From Vibrio sp. S9_S30 (lineage in GTDB: Bacteria; Pseudomonadota; Gammaproteobacteria; Enterobacterales; Vibrionaceae): a stretch of DNA of 64,000 nucleotides. The notes beneath the pieces were generated by a model that had not been told where the DNA came from, did no database searches, and was given only the letters and a program-made list of their open reading frames with translations. The stretch lies in contig NZ_JAAUWT010000008.1 of the NCBI RefSeq assembly GCF_014694455.1, positions 1 through 64,000 on the forward strand, written 5' to 3'. Within the stretch, counting starts at the first letter, position 1; each line of letters begins with the position of its first letter. Below, one piece after another: positions 27,643 through 35,292 of the stretch. The position numbers and the translations under genes were made by a program.

Positions 27643-28515
27643 TTATCGTCTATCAATTCGGCAGACCCAAGTATTTTCTGGGTCAAAGGTTGGAATAGTG
27701 GTGTTATGGAACCCAATCAGCATGTTGATGGGTTTTTCCGACGTCACGCTGCTTTGGGTGAGTTGAACCAGATTGGAAATGCGTGGCTTTGGCATAAGTA
27801 TTTTGCAGCGGCTGTGAAAATTCATCGCCACGTTTATCGACCATTCAAAATGCCGATCACTGGTACCCGACATATCCAAAATCTCTGCGCATTCGCCGTT
27901 CACGCCAATGATGGCGTACCGACCTTCCTTCTCAACGTAATGAATATCGTCGTAGAGAGGGTGAAGTTTTGTGTATTCGATGGCTTGTCGGTTCTTTTCT
28001 CGCCCTAGGTTGTTACTGAGCGAAAAGGTTGAAATGTCGTAAGGATCAAAGAATTGGTAGCTCTCAATATGTCTGCTGGTTAACACCAATTCGACAAAGG
28101 GGATCACTTGCGTCGAATCCGTAAAATACTTCTCAAAGATTTTTTTATAGGTTTTAATTTTTCTATCATCGGAATAGCAGATTTCTAAATCCACGCCGTC
28201 TAAATGAGCGTGTTGGAAAAAATCGATTAAAACACGTGATGATTTAACAGATTTTGATATGCCTAAGTCACCCATTAAGTTGACAACAAAGTGCCTTTCA
28301 TTAAATTGATACTCGTACACCTTGGACATGAATATACCAAGGCAACTTGATAATGATTTATAATAAATCCCTTTCCGGTTTCGTTCCTTTTTATAATTAG
28401 GGTCTAAGAAGTGTTTCCATTTAAAGAAAGCTTCTCCTCCTAAATCTCTACCATAAAAATCCGCAAGCAGTTTGTAATGCTCTTCTTTAATGTCCGATAT
28501 TTCAAATTCCAACAT
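27643..28515 (-). CDS. GNAT-like protein encoded directly upstream of the NRPS
   Basis: A 290-residue soluble protein of uncertain function. The start (EEHYKLLADFYGRDL, then FFKWKHFLDPNYKK) resembles the opening of bacterial GNAT acyltransferase-like proteins, where an FxWK(H/Y) motif precedes the core; NLMGDLGISKSVKSSRVLIDFFQHA occupies the position of the acyl-CoA-binding strand and helix but lacks a clear R/QxxGxG/A loop. The second half is not recognised. The ATG at 28515 has GGGAG upstream. The gene ends only 11 bases before the NRPS start, so the two are surely co-transcribed. It could load or modify an acyl or amino group on the peptide, or it could be an inactive GNAT fold; the sequence does not decide. 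Confidence 0.6.
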   Translation of the reverse strand: MLEFEISDIKEEHYKLLADFYGRDLGGEAFFKWKHFLDPNYKKERNRKGIYYKSLSSCLGIFMSKVYEYQFNERHFVVNLMGDLGISKSVKSSRVLIDFFQHAHLDGVDLEICYSDDRKIKTYKKIFEKYFTDSTQVIPFVELVLTSRHIESYQFFDPYDISTFSLSNNLGREKNRQAIEYTKLHPLYDDIHYVEKEGRYAIIGVNGECAEILDMSGTSDRHFEWSINVAMNFHSRCKILMPKPRISNLVQLTQSSVTSEKPINMLIGFHNTTIPTFDPENTWVCRIDRR

Positions 28516-28760
28516 GCTCAGCTCCCGACGAAATGATTTGAAAGCACTCGAAAACAGGTTTTCTGGTTATATTAAAAGCAAAAGTCGAGCTACTTAATAA
28601 ATTAAGTAAGAACGCATATAACAGCAGAAACAAAAATAAATAATGACCCAGTGAAATAAATACAAAGTACCCCCTACCAGAATCGCTGGGTGATTCGGCA
28701 TGGAGTAGCGTTCATTAGAATTTTCATTAATGCTTATTTAAAGCCATGGATTAAGCCCAT
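28516..28760. other. AT-rich leader of the NRPS operon
   Basis: The promoter of the GNAT-NRPS operon must lie here or in the dyad region beyond. The sequence is strongly AT-rich. I see no convincing -35/-10 pair or lux box. No gene is evident. Confidence 0.5.
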
Positions 28761-28802
28761 AGCATGCACGGTGATGTGTTAATAATTAACCATCAGCATG
28801 CT
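28761..28802. promoter_or_regulatory. Large compound dyad upstream of the NRPS operon
   Basis: Nested inverted repeats share one centre. The inner palindrome gttaataattaac is perfect (28778-28790), the middle arms are tgatg / catca, and the outer arms are agcatgc / gcatgct. Only four unpaired bases on the left and one further single base break the symmetry. It lies about 250 bp upstream of the GNAT start and has no U-run, so a regulator-binding site is more likely than a terminator. Confidence 0.6.
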
Positions 28803-28825
28803 CAGCTCAAAACATAATTACACTC

Positions 28826-28848
28826 AACTCATTACTTTCAAATGAGTT
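28826..28848. promoter_or_regulatory. Second inverted repeat upstream of the NRPS operon
   Basis: Perfect 8-bp arms aactcatt / aatgagtt are separated by seven bases, 24 bases beyond the compound dyad. It may be part of the same control region. From 28849 to about 29480 the DNA is very AT-rich, and I recognise no gene; the short open frames at 28897-29327 lack ribosome sites and family resemblance. Confidence 0.45.
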
Positions 28849-29499
28849 ACTGCAAAACGTAAAACTTTACATCTAAGTAATGAAAGGTGTGCAGACTTGT
28901 ACCCTTGCGCCCTATTAATTTCTGGACGCACCTATTACGCAACAAATATAAAACAATATTTTCACAAAATAATTATGGGTACATTTCAATTTAGCCAATT
29001 AACGAAGATTAAAGATTACGTTAAATCCGCGACGAAAGAGTTTCTCATACTAATTAATGTAATTGCTCTTACAACTAAGAACATGAAAATAATTTTGTTT
29101 ACGTGACCTGTATTATATATGAGAGCCAAATATTCACCGTGTTTATTTTCACCTTAACTTATTGTTTATATAAATATAAAATTAGCGTAAATCATGTGCA
29201 AAAATGTAAGCAATCGCGCTATCAAACTTCATGGAATGTTATTCTATTCGTGACATTTATTCCAAAAAACATGCTGATATTATTTTCTAATATTTACCTT
29301 CATACGTATCATTACAATATTATGTGATCTAAATCCTATATATCAACACTCCACTTATGTATGACGTCATTTCTATTGCTCTACCCACCAAGGTCACTTG
29401 CGTACGCCTGTTGCTTAAAAATTTGCGTCTTGCCCATATCATCGCTCTGAAATAGAGTGCAAAAAATCGGAAAAATGGAACAACCACACAATGAAAATA

Positions 29500-29532
29500 C
29501 CAAGAGAACACCAAGAAAACACCAAGAAAGGA
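29500..29532. repeat. 11-bp tandem repeat in a purine-rich tract
   Basis: Three copies of accaagaaaac-type units stand in a row inside a purine-rich plus-strand stretch that runs from about 29490 to 29580, downstream of fumC. Confidence 0.7.
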
Positions 29533-29614
29533 AGAGAATAAGAAAGAAGGGAGAATAAGGAAGAGAACAAGCAAGCAAGTGAGTGTTCTGGGGGGCAATA
29601 TTCGAAAGCCGATC

Positions 29615-29637
29615 AAAAACAGGCACCGAAGTGCCTG
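29615..29637 (-). terminator. Terminator of fumC with a UUCG tetraloop
   Basis: On the minus strand a perfect 7-bp stem (caggcac / gtgcctg) closes a TTCG loop and is followed by TTTTT. It starts 50 bases after the fumC stop. Confidence 0.92.
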
Positions 29638-29686
29638 AGTCATGACTGCCGTCTGTACTGTGGACTTAATTCGTGCACATACAAAA

Positions 29687-31069
29687 TTACTGGGCAATAC
29701 CGCCTTTCGTTAATTTTGCTGGGTCGAGCAGCTTTTGAAGTTCTCCACGCGTTAGATCCGTTTCTTCTACTGCGACATCGATTATCGCGCGTTGTTCTTT
29801 GTAAGCTTTCTTCGCCACTTCTGCGGCTTTCGCGTAACCTATTACGGGGTTTAACGCTGTCACTAGAATTGGGTTCTTAGCAAGCGCCACTTGCAAGTTA
29901 TCCTCACGTACACTGAACGTCGAGATGGCTTTGTCTGCTAACTGAATAGACGCGTTCGCCAAGAGCTCTATGCTTTGGATAATATTCAGCGCGATGACCG
30001 GCAACATAACGTTCAACTGGAAATTGCCAGACTGACCACCTATGGTGATGGTCGCATCATTACCCATTACCTGTGCTGCTACCATTGCAGCTGCCTCAGG
30101 AATAACGGGGTTCACTTTACCCGGCATGATGGAAGAACCCGGTTGAAGCGCTTGCAGCTCAATCTCCCCTAACCCAGCTAATGGCCCCGAATTCATCCAA
30201 CGAAGATCATTCGCGATCTTCATGATGGCAACCGCGCCTGTTTTTAGCTGACCAGACAACCCTACAATCGCATCTTGGCTCGACATGTTATAGAAGAAAT
30301 TTTCGCTCGAAACGAATTCTACGCCTGTTGCTGCTGACATATTTTTTGCAAATAAAGCGGCAAATTCGGGGACAGCGTTAATGCCCGTGCCAACGGCGGT
30401 CCCCCCTTGAGCCAGAGCCTTGACGCGAGGTAACGTTTCTTCTATGCCACGTTGTGCGGCGTCGATTTGGAATGTCCAACCACGCAACTCTTGCGACAAA
30501 GTGACTGGCATCGCATCCATTAGGTGCGTTCGACCCGTTTTAACCACGTGTTCCACAGTCAGCGCTTTTTCCTCTGTTTTATCGCTTAGGTACTTCAAGG
30601 CCGGAAGAAGTTGTTTTTCAGCGGCAAGTGCTGCGCTCACCGCGATAGCAGTAGGAATAACATCGTTGCTGCTTTGTCCCATATTAACGTGATCATTCGG
30701 GTTAACGTCTTTGCCTAATTTTTGAGAGGCAAGTGTCGCGATCACTTCATTCGCATTCATGTTCGAACTGGTGCCAGACCCCGTTTGGAACACGTCTACG
30801 GGGAACTGTTCTATGTGCCGACCATCAATGATTTCCTGACAGGCTGATGCGATTGCATCTGCAACGTCTTGGTCTAATAAGTTAAGCTCGGCATTGCTTT
30901 TCGCCGCCGCTTGTTTCACAAACGCTAAAGCCTGAATAAATTTAGCGGGCATGGTGATGCCACTGATTGGAAAGTTGTCTACCGCGCGTTGAGTTTGTGC
31001 TTGATACAATGCACTTTCTGGCACTTGCACTTCGCCCATGCTGTCTTTTTCAATACGGTAAGTGGTCAT
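29687..31069 (-). CDS. fumC: Class II fumarate hydratase (iron-independent)
   Basis: A 460-residue cytoplasmic enzyme of the citric acid cycle that interconverts fumarate and malate without an iron-sulfur cluster. The fumarase/aspartase fold is clear: RIEKDSMGEVQVP at the N-terminus, QTGSGTSSNMNANEV, NMGQSSNDVIPTA, KTGRTHLMDAMPV, GTAVGTGIN and the signature loop GSSIMPGKVNPVIPEA. AAGGA precedes the ATG at 31069. It lies 10 bases after fagA, below a strong Fur box, as in the iron-repressed fagA-fumC operon of Pseudomonas aeruginosa. Under iron starvation this enzyme would replace iron-dependent fumarase. No sodA follows, unlike the Pseudomonas operon. Confidence 0.97.
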   Translation of the reverse strand: MTTYRIEKDSMGEVQVPESALYQAQTQRAVDNFPISGITMPAKFIQALAFVKQAAAKSNAELNLLDQDVADAIASACQEIIDGRHIEQFPVDVFQTGSGTSSNMNANEVIATLASQKLGKDVNPNDHVNMGQSSNDVIPTAIAVSAALAAEKQLLPALKYLSDKTEEKALTVEHVVKTGRTHLMDAMPVTLSQELRGWTFQIDAAQRGIEETLPRVKALAQGGTAVGTGINAVPEFAALFAKNMSAATGVEFVSSENFFYNMSSQDAIVGLSGQLKTGAVAIMKIANDLRWMNSGPLAGLGEIELQALQPGSSIMPGKVNPVIPEAAAMVAAQVMGNDATITIGGQSGNFQLNVMLPVIALNIIQSIELLANASIQLADKAISTFSVREDNLQVALAKNPILVTALNPVIGYAKAAEVAKKAYKEQRAIIDVAVEETDLTRGELQKLLDPAKLTKGGIAQ

Positions 31070-31079
31070 TCTTATTCCT

Positions 31080-31463
31080 TCATAGATCGGTAGTGTATTG
31101 GATATTTTGCAGGTCTTTTTGTAGCGAAAGAAAACGCTCGTAGCCCGCTAATGAATGGCAGTAATGCCGCTTTAGAGCAATAAGAGGACCGTGAATTTGA
31201 TCTAAACAGATTTGCCGTAAAATCCGGCAGTTGGAGGCACCGTTGATGGTGTCTAAAAGATTGTAATACACTCTACGAAGAAACAACTCTTCCAACAGTG
31301 GATTAGCAAAGTCTGTCCCCTTACCATACCAAGATGCTAAATTAAGCGTAGCTTGTATGTAGCTAAACACCACTTCATGCTCAAACCCGTTTTCTTCGAA
31401 ATGAAGTCGAAAACGATCTTCCGCTTGATAAAACGTTTGATATAAAAAGGCAGACTCTTTCAT
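31080..31463 (-). CDS. fagA: FagA-like small protein of the fumC operon
   Basis: A 127-residue soluble protein of unknown function. Its C-terminal half (LLDTINGASNCRILRQICLDQIHGPLIALKRHY) resembles FagA (Fur-associated gene A) of Pseudomonas, where the same gene precedes fumC. The chief evidence is position: immediately upstream of fumC, 10 bases apart, and directly below a Fur box. The start ATG at 31463 has only a weak GAG ribosome site. FagA has no assigned biochemical activity; proposed links are to iron-limited growth. The call rests on context plus a short similarity recalled from memory, so the name is moderately sure. Confidence 0.7.
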   Translation of the reverse strand: MKESAFLYQTFYQAEDRFRLHFEENGFEHEVVFSYIQATLNLASWYGKGTDFANPLLEELFLRRVYYNLLDTINGASNCRILRQICLDQIHGPLIALKRHYCHSLAGYERFLSLQKDLQNIQYTTDL

Positions 31464-31488
31464 GATCGACTCAATTAAACTAAATCTT

Positions 31489-31507
31489 ATTGATAACCAT
31501 TATCATT
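31489..31507 (-). promoter_or_regulatory. Fur box of fagA-fumC
   Basis: ATTGATAACCATTATCATT closely fits the 19-bp Fur consensus (GATAATGATAATCATTATC) and is nearly palindromic. It lies 26 bases before the fagA start, where bound Fur-Fe(II) would block transcription. Confidence 0.88.
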
Positions 31508-31615
31508 CTAATTAAGTCGATATTTCAACGTTTTTGTGGTCAGCGGATCAAATATTGTTGTATGAACAACATATCGACCTCAATACACACCCCGTGCCCC
31601 CTCGGCAAACCTAAG

Positions 31616-32560
31616 TTATTTGTTGGCTTGTATCCAGGAATGCATAGCCCAAATGCCTTGTGCAGCCGAGTTACTGTATTGCTTGATGTTCATTTCCGAT
31701 TTAAAAAACCTCAGAGCCATCCGATAAAGATCACACAAGTGTTCATCGCCTATCAATGAAATTTCAGCAGGCAAACCGCCTAATGCTGTTTTCGCTTCTT
31801 TGATTTCAGCACCAATGAGTAGACCCGACAGATAAGAAAATCGGTGTACACTTTCCACTTCATCGAACAAAACAGCACTTCGACAAGAAAACAGCTTGGA
31901 CAAGATTCCAACAGAACTCAAATTTGCGTTCACGCCCCTTAAAAAGGTATCAATATCGAGCGAGGTATTCTCTTCATTGTCCCCAAATGCGAGTATCGAG
32001 TGTTTTCTAAAAAGCGAATACAACTCCCCCGTCATGTAGGTTTGAAATTCGGAAATTTGAAGATTTTGAATGAGAACCCACTTGCAATGCGTACCAGGGA
32101 GAACAACCCAGCCATCGTAAGTTCGCTCCCAGCAATTCAAGAACGGCAGTAGCTGCGTTTCTTCGCCGCACATGAGGTTCATTTGATGCCCTTGATAACA
32201 CACCCCAGGAATCAAATTCACCAATTGGCAATCTTTGGTCAGCAACGAATGCCCACCGGCATGAATATCTTCAATGGCACAAGGCGCTTCAACATACGGC
32301 ACTTCTACCCAACCTATTTTGCTGGTTACCATGCCCGCTAAATAGACATGTAAGACGGGAAAAGCCATCAACCAGTCGTCGACTGCGGCATAAAACACTT
32401 GTTCGTAAGTCAGCTTTTTACCGTCACTTTCAGGTAATTGAAGAACACCCCAAGGAAAGCTTTTCTCTCCCATAAGCTCGCCCTTATCGCTGAGCAGATA
32501 AGCTCTCAACATGGTTGAGCCCCAATCCATCGCTATAACACTGGCTGTGTGCGTTTTCAT
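31616..32560 (-). CDS. dgoK: 2-dehydro-3-deoxygalactonokinase
   Basis: A 314-residue kinase of the sugar kinase/hexokinase/actin fold that phosphorylates 2-keto-3-deoxygalactonate, an intermediate of D-galactonate (DeLey-Doudoroff) catabolism. Family marks are MDWGSTMLRAYLL (phosphate loop 1), LAGMVTSKIGWVEVPYV, NLMCGEETQLLPFL, VVLPGTHCKWV, TYMTGELYSLFRKHSIL and the C-terminal LIGAEIKEA. The gene is alone: neither the partner aldolase DgoA nor the dehydratase DgoD is in the window, so the pathway must be completed elsewhere or the gene is an orphan. It lies upstream of the Fur-controlled fagA-fumC operon on the same strand but has its own transcription unit. The start ATG at 32560 begins MKTHTASVIAMDWGS. 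Confidence 0.9.
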   Translation of the reverse strand: MKTHTASVIAMDWGSTMLRAYLLSDKGELMGEKSFPWGVLQLPESDGKKLTYEQVFYAAVDDWLMAFPVLHVYLAGMVTSKIGWVEVPYVEAPCAIEDIHAGGHSLLTKDCQLVNLIPGVCYQGHQMNLMCGEETQLLPFLNCWERTYDGWVVLPGTHCKWVLIQNLQISEFQTYMTGELYSLFRKHSILAFGDNEENTSLDIDTFLRGVNANLSSVGILSKLFSCRSAVLFDEVESVHRFSYLSGLLIGAEIKEAKTALGGLPAEISLIGDEHLCDLYRMALRFFKSEMNIKQYSNSAAQGIWAMHSWIQANK

Positions 32561-32896
32561 TCTATCTTGTTCCTAATCTAGAACTCACCTATCTTTTCAC
32601 GCTATTGCTCTGTTCTTTTAAACTTGTACAGAGTAACGCTGGGCTTTCTTTTGGCAAATGGGCAGCAAAAACCTAAACCTTTTGTTCCCCATCATAGTCA
32701 TTTGCCTGACCCAGAACTTCTGCTTCAATTCCAATGTCATCGGCACCTAAATTCATCAGCTTCTAAACTCACGAGCATCTAAACTCACCAAAGGCTAGGA
32801 ATCGTGGCAGCATCCGATCACCAAAAACACATTGAAATGTTAGACCCTATCCAAAGGCTTTGACAATGTTAGAGCCTTACGTCCGTGATATTAAAC

Positions 32897-32931
32897 AACA
32901 GAAGCACAACCACTTAGGCTGTGCTTCTGTT
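32897..32931. terminator. Perfect 12-bp hairpin downstream of yedI
   Basis: The arms aacagaagcaca / tgtgcttctgtt pair perfectly around an 11-base loop, with only TTT on the plus strand after it. It lies about 90 bases after the yedI stop and is probably its terminator or an mRNA-end hairpin. The surrounding gap (32561-33022) holds no gene; from 32561 to 32896 I see nothing recognisable. Confidence 0.65.
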
Positions 32932-32963
32932 TACTGAGCCTTGGGGACTCAAATACCATGGGC

Positions 32964-33043
32964 TATGATCGCACTCTACGTAGTATGGTCGCACCCTACG
33001 TACTATGATCACACCCTACGTACTATGATCGCACCCTACGTAC
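32964..33043. repeat. 20-bp tandem repeat overlapping the 3' end of yedI
   Basis: The unit tatgatcgcaccctacgtac occurs four times (32964, 32984, 33004, 33024) with one to three changes per copy and a partial fifth. The last codons and stop of the DUF808 gene (IVRRVRS) fall inside copy 4 and the partial copy, so the repeat has shaped that C-terminus. Confidence 0.9.
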
Positions 33044-33925
33044 TATAGTCATTGTGAAAACAACCATGAGACCGGCGATAAATCCTGCCAAGCCATTAAA
33101 TAAGATGGGCCAAAAGTCGTTTATAAATGGTATCGAGGGAATGGACGATATCATGGCTTCAATTAAATGATAAATCATCGGTACACCGTGAACCACAATG
33201 CCCCCGCCCACCAAAAACATGGCCATCGTACCGATGACTGTCAGCATATGCATGAGCTTCGGTGCAAACGCAACAAACCCATCACCAATTACGGCAATAA
33301 ACCCCGTACCTTGCCCTTTTTCTTGCAGATAAAAGCCAAGATCATCGAGTTTAACGATACCCGCAACTAAACCATAAACTCCGATGGTCATCAGTAGTGC
33401 AATCACACTCAACACCAACACCTGAGTCGTAAGGGGTTGGTTTTGAACAGTACCAAGTGCAATGACTACGATTTCAGCCGACAAAATAAAATCAGTACGA
33501 ATCGCTCCAGTAATTTTCTTTTTCTCGTACTCCCCTATGTTTTCCACGTGCTCAGAGACAGAAGCAGGTTCATCTTCTTCCTCTGATGCATGAAACATTT
33601 TCTCTAATACTTTTTCTGCTCCTTCAAAACACAGAAAAAGCCCTCCAATTAACAGAAGAGGCGTAATCAACCACGGTGCAACAGAGCTTATTAAAAGCGC
33701 TGATGGCACCAATATGAGCTTATTTTTGAATGAACCTTTAGCAACTGACCACACTACGGGGATTTCTCGTTCAGCACGAACGCCCGACACTTGCTGAGCG
33801 TTCAACGCGAGATCATCCCCTAAAACTCCGGCCGTTTTCTTTGCTGCGACTTTTGACATCACAGCGACATCATCCAAAACCGTAGCAATATCATCCAACA
33901 ACGTTAAAAGACTTAAACCAGCCAT
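33023..33925 (-). CDS. yedI: YedI/DUF808 inner-membrane protein
   Basis: A 300-residue integral membrane protein of the DUF808 family. Typical features are the start MAGLSLLTLLDDIATVLDDVAVMSKVAAKKTAGVLGDDLALNA, then VRAEREIPVVWSVAKGSFKNK and TPLLLIGGLFLCFEGAEKV, followed by about eight hydrophobic helices. The function is unknown; transport or envelope roles have been suggested for the family without proof. The C-terminus IVRRVRS is encoded by a 20-bp tandem repeat array and probably differs from relatives. It is monocistronic. Confidence 0.9.
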   Translation of the reverse strand: MAGLSLLTLLDDIATVLDDVAVMSKVAAKKTAGVLGDDLALNAQQVSGVRAEREIPVVWSVAKGSFKNKLILVPSALLISSVAPWLITPLLLIGGLFLCFEGAEKVLEKMFHASEEEDEPASVSEHVENIGEYEKKKITGAIRTDFILSAEIVVIALGTVQNQPLTTQVLVLSVIALLMTIGVYGLVAGIVKLDDLGFYLQEKGQGTGFIAVIGDGFVAFAPKLMHMLTVIGTMAMFLVGGGIVVHGVPMIYHLIEAMISSIPSIPFINDFWPILFNGLAGFIAGLMVVFTMTIVRRVRS

Positions 33926-34597
33926 ATAATCCTTCTGAATAGCAACGACATCTAATAAAATACTCGGCGATCCAACATGGAGTTTTCTCTACCTCGTCAA
34001 AAAAACGTTCAAATGGAAACGTTATGAAATACATTACAACATTCTGTTACATTTAAAAATATTAATTTTCTAGCTCACTCTCCTCATTACGTTTTCTTAG
34101 TTAACAATCAGTTACCGTACCATTCCCGATAAATAACCAACTCAATTCGAGTGTTTTCTGTGTAAGTCGGGGGAAAGTCCCGAAATTGAAACATTTTCTT
34201 CTTAATCGTCATTGCCTTCTCGACTTCTCTATGTTTTTTCTCGACGACCATTACCTTACTTAGCCGCTCATTTCTTAAGCGCACGACAGAAGAAAAATGG
34301 AATTCTTACCCATTCATCAATTGGAATTCCATATACTCAGTTTTGATTGAATAGATAACGCCATGAAAAGGGGAATCGTGCGGAAAAGTGATGGAAGCAA
34401 CGCAGCACTATCGGTAACCTTAAAATCAGCACCGAGCGGTGAGAGAACCTGAATAGGGATAGCTTCAATGAAAACCGGATATTTTATCGCTGAGCAGTAC
34501 CTGTCACGAGTCCCGTTCAGTAAGATGACCGTATCAGGCCCAATCACGATGTTACGTGCTGACGACCTGCATTAACACACAAAGGACACGGTGTTCC
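33926..34597. other. Gene-free gap between yedI and gntK
   Basis: About 670 bp, AT-rich in its first half. A minus-strand frame at 34317-34547 encodes 76 residues with no family resemblance and no ribosome site, so I do not call it. The gap must contain the yedI and gntK promoters; no operator stands out. Confidence 0.5.
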
Positions 34598-35098
34598 ATG
34601 AATAACCAGAAAATTTTAGTCATGGGGGTTTCAGGTTGTGGTAAGAGCCTCATCGGGAGCAAGCTTGCTCTGGCGCTGAAGGCCCCGTTTTTTGATGGCG
34701 ACGATTACCATACCGCCCAACATATCGAAAAGATGCAACAAGGCATTCCGCTGTCGGATCAAGACAGGCTGGGTTGGTTGCACAGGCTGAATTCGCTCCT
34801 GACCGATAACGACCACATTGTGCTTGCGTGCTCAGCCCTCAAACCAGAGTATCGAGACATTCTCCGAAAAGGTGTTCAAGACCTTACCATTGTGTATCTA
34901 AAAGGTGATTTCGACACCATTTGGTCACGGCATCGCTCTCGCCCTAATCACTACTTTAACGGAAAGCACATGTTGGAAAGCCAGTTCAGTACGTTGGTCG
35001 AACCCTTTCCCTCAGAAGCCGTCACGATCGATGTTTCCGCTCACGTTGAAGACGTGCTCGCCTCTGCCCTTAACAGCATAAAAGCCATGAAAAATTGA
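34598..35098 (+). CDS. gntK: Gluconokinase
   Basis: A 166-residue cytoplasmic kinase that makes 6-phosphogluconate from gluconate and ATP. The P-loop is MGVSGCGKS, followed by FFDGDDYHTAQHIEKMQQGIPLSDQDRLGWL, CSALKPEYRDILR, YLKGDFDTIWSRHRSRPNHYF and MLESQFSTLVEP, all standard for the GntK family, whose length is about 165-175. The ATG at 34598 gives the usual N-terminus (MNNQKILVMGVSGCGKS); an extension to 34556 is open but unsupported. A gluconate permease, Edd/Eda and a GntR regulator are not adjacent. It and dgoK are two separate sugar-acid kinases in the same region without partners. Confidence 0.93.
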   Translation: MNNQKILVMGVSGCGKSLIGSKLALALKAPFFDGDDYHTAQHIEKMQQGIPLSDQDRLGWLHRLNSLLTDNDHIVLACSALKPEYRDILRKGVQDLTIVYLKGDFDTIWSRHRSRPNHYFNGKHMLESQFSTLVEPFPSEAVTIDVSAHVEDVLASALNSIKAMKN

Positions 35099-35292
35099 AC
35101 GTAATGGAGAAGATAACAACAGCCTTTGGTCAATTTAGCCGTAATCGGCAAACGCCTTGCGCCCCCTCTTTTAGCACATGATAACTCCCTCTTTAACGGA
35201 TGCCGTATATGTCCATACGCGGCACACTGAAAGAACGCATCGTGTTCATCTCATTCATGACGCTAACACTCTGATAGACTCATCGAATCGGT

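Noticed and set aside
28897..29327. Short genes in the AT-rich gap upstream of the NRPS
   Set aside because: No ribosome sites, no recognisable protein and a base composition that makes chance frames unremarkable.
34317..34547. 76-residue protein gene on the minus strand
   Set aside because: No ribosome site and no family resemblance.
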